Notes under the pieces: generated by a model
What the model was told of the DNA's origin: nothing
Databases searched by the model: none
What the model saw: the letters and a program-made list of their open reading frames with translations, nothing else
Shown: one piece after another, positions 9,153 to 17,937 of the stretch
Layout of the letters: every line of letters begins with the position of its first letter
How positions within the stretch are numbered: position 1 is the stretch's first letter
Assembly: GCA_015501055.1 (NCBI GenBank)
Contig: JADNYV010000562.1
Coordinates: 1 to 21,858 of the forward strand
DNA from: Mucidula mucida
Lineage: Eukaryota; Basidiomycota; Agaricomycetes; Agaricales; Physalacriaceae
Reading direction: 5' to 3'
DNA: 21,858 bases
Translations under genes and position numbers: made by a program

Positions 9153-10005
9153 GAAGGTAATGGAAGAAGCGCCTTTCCATCGTACACGGGTGAGAAAACT
9201 GATTGCTCGTTGTTCCCAGTATGGAGTGTATTGTCAAGCGTATCGTGGGATACCATGCACGTGCAAGTCTTTGATCCGCTCGCCCTCCAACTCAAGCAAT
9301 GGACTAACATTTCACGTGGATCTCTCAAGCAAAGAACCTGCGTATACGTCGGGTGGCATGGTCATGCATTTCGGGAACGACGTGAATAGCGCGGCAAAGC
9401 AATATGGACAACAGGCCTTGACATACACGACGTGTCTTCGGAGGTGATAACAAATGTCTGTTCAAACGGGATACCGCGTTTGTCTTGTACCTACTTGCTC
9501 GACGGACTCACACCTATGTTCACCGACCCGGTACGACCACCCACCGACGCCACATACTGAGCGAGGTCCTGACATGGCATTTAAGTTCTTTTCTTATCGC
9601 ACGTGGTACTCTCCATCCCTTCAATCACCTTTCGGAGATGGTTGATTGAATCCTCTCTGAGTATTAGCGCGGCGGAACATCATTGACATGGAGTGGCAGT
9701 CCCGCCGGTGCGCTACTACGAACAGTAGCTACTAAACACTACATATATGCAGGACTAACTTAAGACTCAACAAGGCTGCGGAACAGTGGATGTTCCTCAA
9801 ATTTCGCTTGTTATCATGAACTGTGGCGTGACGACTCTTTTCAGTAATGCTCCTGTAAGTGACGAGTTGGAATATCTAGGCCTTTCAAGAACTTCCATTC
9901 TGAACAGGTGAACGACTCAAAGAATTTCCCTGGCCGAGAGCTGACATGGGCCTCTCGTCACAGACTGTTTAACCCGTATCCTCATCTTCCTTTCCAACAA
10001 CGACG
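9153..10005. other. Intergenic region between divergent genes
   Basis: This stretch lies between the 5' ends of the minus-strand F-box gene and the plus-strand gene at 10006, so it should contain both promoters. Short frames on either strand show no protein-like composition or splice logic. No transposon ends or repeats were recognised. Confidence 0.5.
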
Positions 10006-11004
10006 ATGATGCTAAAGACAATGCAGCGCTCGCTTGCTTCTCGATGCGCAGCAGAACTGCGTCCAGCTCAACATATCACGACCCTCCAGAAGCGCACACT
10101 CAGTACTACGCCACCCAAGACGTTGCCGAGAGAAGCTCTTATGAAGTTCCCCAACTTTCCAAAGGACGCGAGTGCATTATGTACGCTATACCATTTTTGC
10201 AACATATAAGTACTGACGGTAGACTCACTAGCAGCTGGACTCGACAGCTCAACTACTCAGGCCCAGAGCCACCACCTGCACGGGTGAACATCACACTGCC
10301 TTTCATGTCAATATACTCATTGTTCTTCCTTAGCACGCCGTTTCCAGCCGATACGACCTGGCCTGATGGCGTACACTCAATATTCTGCACGCAGCATGTT
10401 GATAAGTACGCAACAGCCAACAGACGTTATAGCGGACCATACACCAAACTACTCACGTACTGCTTCAGCGCCAACTCCTTTGAGTTCACCATCGCCCCCG
10501 AAACCCCATTTCTAGACGTCTTTGGGTCTGACAATTGCTATCAAGATCCCAAGTTCTACGTCTTCATCATCGTCTATGACCACCTCCGCCATCCTGTGAT
10601 GATAGTAAACATCCAGGACTATGGCTGGGTCGATAGAGCACCGCTACGGGTCGAAGCAGATAAACAGATACGTATCTGGCTTGAGATTATGATCAGTGAC
10701 TGCCCTCTCCCTCGCCTTTTGGGTTTGAGTTTTCTTGGAACTTCACTTCGCGTTTACGAGTGTGATGCCATTGCCAAAAGCTGGGACAGAAAACCCGAGT
10801 TCATAGACGATAGAACCCATCGTGCGCTTCCCGGTGAATTTCTTGAAGGGGCTTGGGATATCGATATTCTCTCTCAAGAGGGATTTGACAAGATGAAGGA
10901 GATTGTGGGAGAAATTGCCAAAGGCATTGCTGCATTGAAAGTGAGCAAGGATATATTGACGTTATGTACGTTCTCTTACGGAAATATTCCAGCAACAGAA
11001 ATGA
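10006..11004 (+). CDS. Family Q protein of unknown function with mitochondrial-like N-terminus, 281 aa
   Basis: Four exons: 10006-10180, 10232-10283, 10334-10940 and 10993-11004. The introns are 51, 50 and 52 bp with good donors (GTACGC, GTGAAC, GTGAGC) and branch-like CTGAC or TTGAC at two of them. Spliced length is 846 nt with no stop. The first 35 residues are rich in Arg, Ser and Ala with almost no acids (SLASRCAAEL, TLQKRTLSTT), like a mitochondrial presequence. The body includes TTWPDGVHSIF, RYSGPYTKLLTYCF, FYVFIIVYDH, VMIVNIQDYGW (about 165-175), PRLLGLSFLGTSLRVYE and WDIDILSQEGFDKMKEIV near the C-terminus. I associate this with an uncharacterised Agaricomycete family that usually reads EIK where this copy has NIQ, possibly a PD-(D/E)XK-like fold; that is recollection. 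A broken paralogue lies at 19690 with aligned introns. ATG 10009 is an equally possible start. Confidence 0.75.
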
Positions 11005-11706
11005 TAGATTTTCAGAGACGATGATGAGGGAAGTGGTGTGGAGTAGGGAACTGGGACTCGGACATTCAAGCAATGTAGAATCTTGGACATGTGTAGTACT
11101 ACGTACTCCGAATCACTACTCTAAGCATGCAGCTCTTATCAGTACTTACGCTATAACATCCAGTACTTCAAGAGACAGGGAAGAGGTTGTATTGTTTCAA
11201 TGACGTGCTCGATGAAGTTAGGCGTAGGTGTTCCTCGCATGGGTGTTGACAGAGTACTGTATATCGCCCACGTCGATAGGTTACTGATGATGGGGCTGGT
11301 GTCGTACTGGCGCACGCGATGGCGCGCATTGCGCCTGACGGACACAAACCTCATTCGAGGTGGATGACTAGAGTAGGGTCTGGAAGTATCTCATGCAATA
11401 GTCATAGTACGCCATTGTATACCTGGAGACGAATCAGTTATTGCGTCACAGGCGAATGGCACGACGTAGCAGAAATAGTCGAGAGACGACGTATTCAACG
11501 ACGTGCGACGGCGGTCGGCGCGTACAGCGATGGCAATGGCGGGTCAAGAGGTCAAGTATAGAAAATGAAAGAGCGAACTGTCGAGTAATCCTGGAGCATC
11601 CCGGTCCTTCAGATTTGATGTTATCACACGAAGGTCAAGACGTCTATTCGCATTCGAACACTAAACAAAATGTGCTACAGTACATCCTGGAAGAACAAGT
11701 CAATAA
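11005..11706. other. Intergenic, no gene recognised
   Basis: Only short frames without protein-like character occur. A frame at about 11550-11700 could contain an upstream exon of the next gene, but no splice pair is convincing. Confidence 0.4.
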
Positions 11707-12181
11707 GAGTCTCATGGTGGCAAACATAAAAGAAAGAGAATCAGACATCCAAAGGAAGGACATTACAACCCGCATCGCGCCACCCCCACTCCACATCCAG
11801 CGCAACCAAACGGCGGCCCACGCTCCCATGCCAATGGGTTCAACATGTTTACGGAGGGGGAATATGGATGCTTCAATGAGGGAGTTCTCGTAACGAGGAC
11901 GCTCGAGTGGAAACTGCGAATGTACGGAAAATTTCATCGTGTATGCGTGGTGATAGCAGTGACGGGAACAAGGGAGGTTGACGCTCACCTTATGAGAGCC
12001 ACTGTGATGGAACGACAACCAGGTATACCTGAGAGGAAGATGTCTTAGAAAAGGCTGGAGAAAAAAAGACGTAGAAACGAAAAGAATCAGACTAAATGGC
12101 ACTGGCAAGTACACTGTGCGCCCCGTAGGACGCGTGTTCGTTGCGAACGAACAAGCTCTATTACTCGGCATGGTCGTGTAG
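11707..12181 (+). CDS. Partial gene model of unknown function, two candidate exons
   Basis: Exon a is open from 11707 to 11940 and exon b runs from 12023 to a TAG at 12179-12181. They are joined by an 82 bp intron (GTATGC...ACCAG) that keeps the frame. Exon a reads protein-like over its whole length: a basic His/Lys/Pro region, then NGFNMFTEGEYGCFNEG and VTRTLEWKLRMYGKF. Exon b reads RLNGTGKYTVRPVGRVFVAN then EQALLLGMVV. The first in-frame ATG is 11845, but coding character starts earlier, so a further 5' exon is likely. No family is recognised. It lies 186 bp before kinase-like gene A, where P genes lie before copies B and C, but it does not resemble P. A 187-codon frame on the opposite strand (12207-11644) is considered its shadow. 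Confidence 0.35.
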
Positions 12182-12276
12182 GACGGGGAAGAGAATAAAG
12201 TCATCACGAAGAAATACTGGGAATGGTACGCACCTCAGACTATCATGGATGTCAATCGTTGAGAGATTTTTTTGGC

Positions 12277-12367
12277 TATATATTCTTGATTTCATTCTCC
12301 GCTCTAAACTGCCGAACCGAGCCGCAACACAGGCACGTGGTCCAACTTACTCTCGCGAGTCGCCACC
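12277..12367 (+). promoter_or_regulatory. Promoter and 5' leader of kinase-like gene A
   Basis: TATATAT (12277-12283) lies about 85-90 bp before the ATG. From about 12300 the sequence is nearly the same as the leader of gene B, including a palindromic CACGTG (12334-12339; in B 14743-14748) and a GCCACC immediately before each ATG, a strong initiation context. Conservation of a non-coding leader between the two genes suggests either recent duplication or shared control, possibly by a bHLH-type factor at the CACGTG. Confidence 0.45.
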
Positions 12368-13862
12368 ATGAATGCTCTGTGTCTTTCACTCGCCGGCGGC
12401 GTATTAGCCACTACATATGTCTTCAAACCTGTTCACTGGATACGCGTACACGGCTTCTGGGGCTCAATGTATTGGACAATCCGTTCCTGGCTATGGAACT
12501 ATCCCATCACCCCGGACTATGCCATATGGGACACGGGCGACCCCAATAACCGAGAAGTTATGGAACGTGATAGGAGACGACTTCTGCGCATGTGGCGCTT
12601 CCTTCGGCCGTTCTTTACTTCGCGTGGATATCATCTTTATCTGCCCGAAGATTCAACCGACATATATAGTGAACTTGTTCCAACTACCGCCAAGTCAACT
12701 GTAATACAATCCTTTCCGTTTGCGCCATACTTGTACAAGACGGAGGAAGATGCCAAGTTCTTTTACTATGTGAGTACACCTCAAATTTCGCCCCCTCGAC
12801 TCACTAGCATTAGTCTCCGTTCATTTGGCCAGCACGGGACAAAATCGGACGAGACGTCGTGATCAAGTGGGTCGCTGTCTTATCTTTCAAGCTCTTCATT
12901 TCATTTTGTGTAGGGCAGTTTCTGGCTCTAGGCTAACTAAAGAGCTACGTGCACTCCGACTGTTACACTCTGATGCCCTTCGAGATGATCCCCGGAACCA
13001 TACTATCCCCGTTCTTGAGTTTATCGAGTTTAATGGTCAAGTATTTGCTGTAATGCCGAGGCGAGTCCTGACCACCACCTTCTCGCTAACTAGTTCCGAC
13101 TTCCATTAGATGGACCTTGGCAATTAGGGCTGACTTCGTAACGGTTGGCGAGCTGATTCGCTATGGCCAAGCTTTCTTTGAGGTGAGTCCGTTGAATTGA
13201 TTCCTTGTAGCAGTTTTGAGATTCGTGATTAGGCAACTGCCTTCCTTCACGAGCACAATATCGTACATGGCGACACCATCCTTCAAAATATGGTTATGGA
13301 TGTAATGGTTCCACAGGCAAAAGAAGTCGGGGTTTACTACGCGGGCGTTCGTGGGCCAGAACGCAAGTACGCCTTCATCGATTTTGAAACGGCGACGCTG
13401 CCAGCTCCTTCGGCTGATAGTAGCAGTCCTGACAGTGAGCATCTCAACCCCTCGAGTCTACCTGCACCAGAGTTCGCGCTCGCCTCGAAGCGCGAGGTCG
13501 CCCGTTTGGCATCTAATCTTGAAATGCATCTTCGGGTGAGCGACATCGCGATGGTTGCAGACTCGACCTCTAACCTGTCTTCTTCTTCAGTGTATCGAAG
13601 ACGTCCTGCCCGAACTTGGAACACTTTTCGATTCCATGAAGGAGTGCGATGACCCGCATCAGCCCAGCGCTGTTGTTGCGCTTTCTCGATATGAAGAAAT
13701 ATGCAGTCGGTTAACAGCGGATGAGATCGCCCACGAGGTCAAAATGCTTCGTTGGGACAAGGGTAACGCTACACATTGCGACACTATTTCCGAAAAGCTT
13801 ACCCTTTCACAGGACGCATCAAGTATCGCGTTTCGCCCCCACGATACATCTCAGAATGTTGA
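12368..13862 (+). CDS. Kinase-like protein A, seven exons, 399 aa
   Basis: Exons: 12368-12769, 12814-12866, 12914-13060, 13110-13182, 13233-13535, 13591-13762, 13813-13862 (1200 nt, no stop). Intron 3 is GC-AG (GCGAGT...TTAG, branch CTAAC); the others are GT-AG, 44-55 bp. Residues 4-22 are hydrophobic and could anchor the protein in a membrane; then comes an aromatic region (YWTIRSWLWNYP, MWRFLRPFF). The C-terminal 250 residues look like a divergent kinase: a VIK-type Lys (K152), a helix-C Glu (E162), hinge-like VFAVMPRW, a catalytic loop HGDTILQN (H237, D239, N244) and DFE in place of DFG (D275). No glycine loop is obvious. An Ala/Pro/Ser linker follows DFE. All the main catalytic residues are present, so activity is possible; substrate unknown. 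It could instead be an aminoglycoside-phosphotransferase-type kinase, which also uses HGD. Confidence 0.85.
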
Positions 13863-14102
13863 TACGAAAACCCGTATTTATAGTCACTTGTTTCCCGCCT
13901 GTTGCGACGGAATCGGTAGGCTTCGCAATCGACTTAACTCTGAGTGAGGATGCACTGCCGGAGCGCCGGCCTGGACAGTCCTGAATTTACATATCTTAAT
14001 CTTTGGAGCATGCCACTAGGCCGGTGCCTGAGGCCTGAGAGTGTAAGCTCAGTCGTATGCAATAACAGTTCCTACCTTTGACTCCTACAAAACAGCCCCA
14101 TC

Positions 14103-14442
14103 ATGGCCACTCACCCTCCAGCGCAGGTATCTAAGTATCTCGTCAACGACAAAAATCGTTTAACTCAACACGATGCATGCAGTTCAGCACCGACCAAATC
14201 GTGCAGCTCACACAGCAATACGCGGGGACTAAAAGCCCGCCGTCGCCATACGCAAAAGGTGACAGTGGTGGGGTTCAAATGTGGCAGACGGGCCCGGGCA
14301 ACGCATATGTATGCCTTCTCGCAGGCATAGTTTATATACAGCATAATAACGACAGTTATAGCATTGGACCTACGCTATCAAATTCACGAAAGACGGGCGT
14401 ACAGAAATGGGTGTGCCCGAGAATATCCTAGAACTTGCCTAG
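14103..14442 (+). CDS. Small protein P1, three exons, 76 aa
   Basis: Exons 14103-14126, 14183-14308 and 14362-14442, with introns of 56 bp (GTATCT...TGCAG) and 53 bp (GTATGC...TATAG). Spliced length is 231 nt. The model was settled by alignment with P2 at 17271: both have an 8-codon first exon (MATHPPAQ here), both introns in phase 0, and matching text in exon 2 (FSTDQIVQLT, YAKGDSGGVQ, then TGPGNAY) and exon 3 (WTYAIKFTKDGRTEMGVPE). No signal peptide, membrane segment or Cys pattern is seen. Function and family are unknown. It lies 332 bp upstream of kinase-like gene B on the same strand, and P2 stands in the same relation to copy C. Without splicing the gene would be invisible. Confidence 0.7.
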
Positions 14443-14774
14443 TTCCATGATGTCGAACCAATTGCTCGTGATGTTGTTGTGAATTCAAGGTATGGCCGCC
14501 ATGTCGGCTGAAAATCCTGCCCCGCCTGATATTCTGTACAGAGACTAGGGGGTTCAGTCGAACTGGCTGAAGGTTAATAGCTGAATTTATATTGTCTTAC
14601 TGCATGCCTTTTCGTTCTTCGGCAGCTATTCAACGGTATGCGACAGCAAACTGCACCGATTCGGGGAAGAGAGTAAATCAGTGGATAAATATAATACATA
14701 CTCTGGAGTTCAATCTGCGCTCTAAGCAGCCAACAACACAGGCACGTGGTCCAATTACTCTCGGAGTCGCCACC
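14443..14774 (+). promoter_or_regulatory. P1-K-B intergenic region with conserved leader
   Basis: No gene is seen. A TATA-like GATAAATATAA lies near 14684-14694. From about 14717 to the ATG the sequence matches the leader of gene A, including CACGTG (14743-14748) and GCCACC before the ATG. The rest resembles nothing else in the window. Confidence 0.4.
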
Positions 14775-16272
14775 ATGAACGCTCTGGGTATTTCACTCGC
14801 CGGCGGCATACTAGCTACCACATATATCTTCAAACCTGTTCAATGGATACGCGTACACGGCTTCTGGAGCTCACTGTATTGGACAATCCGATCCTGGCTA
14901 TGGAACTATCCCGTCACCCAGGATTATGGTGTTTGGAACACGGGCGACCCCAATGACTTAGAAGTCTTCGAGAGTGACAGGAGGCGACTACTACGCATGT
15001 GGCGCTTTCTTCGGCCGTTCTTTCCTTCGTGTGGATACCACCTATACGTTCCTAAAGATTCCGCCGACATTTATAGTTACCTTGTCCCAATTACCCCCAT
15101 GTCATCTGGAATGCACTCGTTTCCATTTGCGCCATGCTTGTACAAGACGGACGCAGAGGCGGAATTTGTGACTACATTCGCCTCAATTTTAGCGCCTTTG
15201 GCTCACCAGCTTAGTCTCCATTTGTTTGGCCAGCACGGGACAGAATTGGGCGAGACGTTATGGTCAAGTGGGTCCTGTTTGATGTTTGAAGGTTCCTTAT
15301 CTCATATTTTGCAGGGCGGTTCTGGTTCCAAACCGACCAAAGAGCTACAAGCACTTCGTCTTTTACAGTCTGATGCCCTTCGAGACGATCCGCGGAACCA
15401 TACTATACCCGTTCTTGATTTCATTGAGTTCAATAACCAAGTGTTTGCTGTGATGCCTAGGCAAGTGTTCAGTCCCCATTTCTCCTTGACTAGGTCCGAC
15501 CTCCAATAGATGGACTCGGGCAACTAGAGCTGATTTCGTGACGGTTGGCGAACTCGTTCGCTACGGTCAGGCATTTTTGGAGGTTAGTCTCCGCTATCTC
15601 GAAAGTACTTGTCCTGATTTTTGAGATCCTTGATAAGGCGACCGCCTTCATTCATGAGCACAATATTGCGCACGGCGACATCGACTTTCAAAACATGGTT
15701 ATGGATGTGATGGTTTCAGAACCAAAAGCACCGTTCGGAGCCGTTTTCGCGGGCGTTCGTGGACCTGAACGCAAGTACGCCTTCATTGACTTTGAAACGG
15801 CGACACTGCCGGCGCCTTCTGATAGCAGCAGCCCCGATGCTGAGCATTGCGTCCAACGTTGTTCACCTGCAGCCGATTTTGCGTGCGCCTCGAAACGTGA
15901 CGTTGATGATTTGGCTTCGGCTCTTGAAATCCATCTTAGGGTGAGCAACATCGCTGTAATTTGTCATCGGTTGCAAGACTCAGTCTCTGCCGTCCCTTCA
16001 GTGTATTGAAGACGTTATGCCCGATCTCGGAACACTTCTGGATTCCATGCAGAACCCTGATGACCCGCATCAGCTCACTGCTGCTGCTGCGCTCTCTCGT
16101 TACGAAGAACTATGCAGTTCACTCAACACAGACGATATGCAACGTGAGGTCAAAGCAATTTGGTGGACCCGTGGTAGGGATGCACGTTTCCCCGCTGCTC
16201 CGAAAAGCTCACCCTTTCGCAGAACACATCAGATATCGTGTGTCGCCACCAGTATACATCTCAGATGCTTGA
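14775..16272 (+). CDS. Kinase-like protein B, seven exons, frame depends on a shifted splice donor
   Basis: Exons: 14775-15167, 15215-15267 (or 15271), 15315-15460, 15510-15582, 15638-15940, 16002-16173, 16223-16272. Exons 4-7 have exactly the lengths of those in A (73, 303, 172, 50), while exon 3 is 146 instead of 147 nt: one T is missing in GGCGGTTCTGG against GGCAGTTTCTGG. With the donor used in A (GTGGGT at 15268) the frame breaks. A donor 4 nt downstream (GTCCTG at 15272) restores it, giving 397 aa. Motifs: VMVK (K149), VFAVMPRW, HGDIDFQN (H235, D237, N242), DFE (D273), and a hydrophobic N-terminus as in A. Intron 3 is GC-AG (GCAAGT). The gene may be functional through the weaker donor, recently broken, or affected by a sequencing error. 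Confidence 0.75.
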
Positions 16273-16386
16273 TATGAAAGCCCATGGCCGAAGCATTTTT
16301 GCGTGTCGTCATGCTGTCTCCAGTTGATTGTGGGCGCGCCTTCGTCGTGGTATTTCTTATTCTAAGGCACTATAAGGGATCGACAT

Positions 16387-16859
16387 CGCTGGCTCAACCT
16401 TCGACTGCCTATTCTGCCCGTAATCACAGTCTGGATCGACTGCCGTCGGGGGCACCTCAACCTGATTACCACAACTAACTGGACTCTTTTCAGATCTTCA
16501 CGACGGGCCAGGTACGCGCTTTTGAAAGGTCTAGCAGCCGAACGCTATATCTGCGCTCGTCGAAACGGGAGCTCGTTGGTCTTAAACGATCTCTATCCGC
16601 GCCTCCAATGGTAGTGCCACTATTCTTTCAAAGTCTAACTTTTGCGAGATGATGTTTAATGCACGGATGTAACACTACATCTCTGCATAAGGGTAGCAAA
16701 GATTGAATAACTGGACACGATGAATGGCGCACAATACAATCAATGAATAACCACTATATTAATTACCCCGCACAGGTTTCCAGAGATCCCCTGTTTACTG
16801 GTACAGTTGCCTCTTCAATCATTTCTTTTGCCATCTCGGACTCAATGCGCGTTAGCGCC
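16387..16859. repeat. Duplicated segment R1
   Basis: This segment matches 20313-20721 throughout, with clear blocks such as TCGCTGGCTCAACC, GTCTGGAT(C/T)GACTGCCGT, ATCTCTATCC and ATGAATAACCACT. R1 has roughly 100 bp extra near 16455-16550. The right-hand part (16743-16859) is open in both copies on both strands: plus (MNNH..., VSRDPLF) and minus (ALTRIES, EEATV). Gaps in that part are multiples of three and third positions differ most, but third positions coincide in the two frames, so the coding strand cannot be decided. The rest of 16273-16976 holds nothing I recognise. Confidence 0.7.
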
Positions 16860-16976
16860 ATATTCTGGAGTTTTGGGTATTTCCACTCCCTGCCTTGCAA
16901 CGTTCAGAGAAGTGTGTGGATGCTCATTCTAGTCGATATCCTTCATATCGTAATCACGAATTTACGATAGTAGTGC

Positions 16977-17222
16977 ATGTCATTCCATGCCAATGATGTG
17001 GCGTTCTCTGTAATGAGACACCAACCAAGCAGAAAATTACTGGTGTATGATTCTGTGACGTTTCGGGAAGACGAGGATGGCAATACTGTGTGGCCTTTTC
17101 TCTTGAACAAGCAAGTGATGTCACGGCCATTGGATTTCTCTGGATTCATGAGCACATGTGCGTGCCTGAAGGTGGACGACAACTCACACATCCTGTGGGA
17201 AACTCACACGACGTCTACCTAA
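16977..17222 (+). CDS. Small protein of unknown function, 81 aa
   Basis: A single uninterrupted frame with protein-like character: RKLLVYDSVTFREDEDGN, VWPFLLNKQV, PLDFSGFMSTC and DDNSHILWETH. It is acidic in the middle and has no signal peptide or membrane helix. It ends 48 bp before the P2 start on the same strand. No counterpart lies before P1. An overlapping minus-strand frame (17191-16943) looks less natural. It may be a whole small gene or an exon of a larger one; 16743-16970 upstream is also open but does not join in an obvious way. Confidence 0.4.
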   Translation: MSFHANDVAFSVMRHQPSRKLLVYDSVTFREDEDGNTVWPFLLNKQVMSRPLDFSGFMSTCACLKVDDNSHILWETHTTST

Positions 17223-17270
17223 AGCGCCTCTTTGTTTCATTCCATCATTGCCCACTTGGCTTCACTCACC

Positions 17271-17586
17271 ATGTCAGCGTATCCCCCACCAAAAGTACGT
17301 TTATTTTCCCCGGCCAGCAATCAACTGATCATGAACCGTCAAGTTTGCCACGAACAATACAGTTATGCTAACGGAGTCGCATGGCAGGCGCTACAATGCG
17401 GGCGATAAAGGCGAGGTTCAAGAAAGCTGGCGAACTGCCCCTGGCAATGCACATGTACGCAATTACCACAGACTGGACTTTAGTTGCTCAAATGTTCTGT
17501 AGAATTACAGCTACCACATCTTATTTGAGAAGAACGGTCGTGAAGATATGTCCATCCCAGAGACCAAATTGAAAAAAGCAAAATGA
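17271..17586 (+). CDS. Small protein P2, three exons, 72 aa
   Basis: Exons 17271-17294, 17344-17454 and 17503-17586, with introns of 49 bp (GTACGT...TCAAG) and 48 bp (GTACGC...TGTAG), all phase 0. Spliced length is 219 nt. Exon 1 is 24 nt (MSAYPPPK), the same length as in P1. Exon 2 reads FATNNTVMLTES, YNAGDKGEVQ, then TAPGNAH; exon 3 reads NYSYHILFEKNGREDMSIPE with a Lys-rich end. The shared core with P1 is GD.G.VQ, W.T.PGNA, F.K.GR..M..PE. The gene lies 351 bp upstream of kinase-like copy C. Function unknown. Confidence 0.7.
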
Positions 17587-17937
17587 AAAAGCTTACAGGT
17601 GCGTAGGAAGGCAGGAGCAGTCACTCACGCTTGCAATGATGGATGTCATAGCACATAGCCACTCAAAATGGCTGCTGTCTTCTTCGTTTTCGGCGCATCT
17701 CGTTTTATATCTACGTTGTCACTCTGCAAATCATTGTACTCTAGTAAAAGTCCTTTCTTGATATTGTTGCACAATTTGTGTTGTAAGTCTCATTAAGTCG
17801 ACACCCCTCATCCCTTTGACGAAGAAGTACGTACTCAACGCTATTCTGCGCGCGCTGGTCATCGTGGAGCTGAAATTATCGGCTATCAAACGGAATTTGA
17901 AGTCCGAAGAAGAGAGGATATAACTTACCCACGTACC
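17587..17937. other. P2-K-C intergenic region
   Basis: No gene is recognised. The leader of C (GATATAAC near 17918, CCCACGTACC before the ATG) is not like that of A and B and lacks the CACGTG palindrome, having CACGTA instead. Confidence 0.4.

Noticed and set aside
9046..9447. Several short overlapping frames on both strands upstream of the F-box gene
   Set aside because: None shows protein-like texture or usable splice pairs; treated as intergenic or 5' leader.
11644..12207. Minus-strand 187-codon open frame
   Set aside because: Its composition is odd (runs of Trp, Met, Phe, Ser) and the opposite strand reads far more naturally as two exons; kept only as an alternative.
14592..15509. A single 305-codon frame read as one unspliced protein
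   Set aside because: It runs through introns 1 and 2 of K-B in frame by chance; comparison with A and C shows spliced exons, and the true start is ATG 14775.
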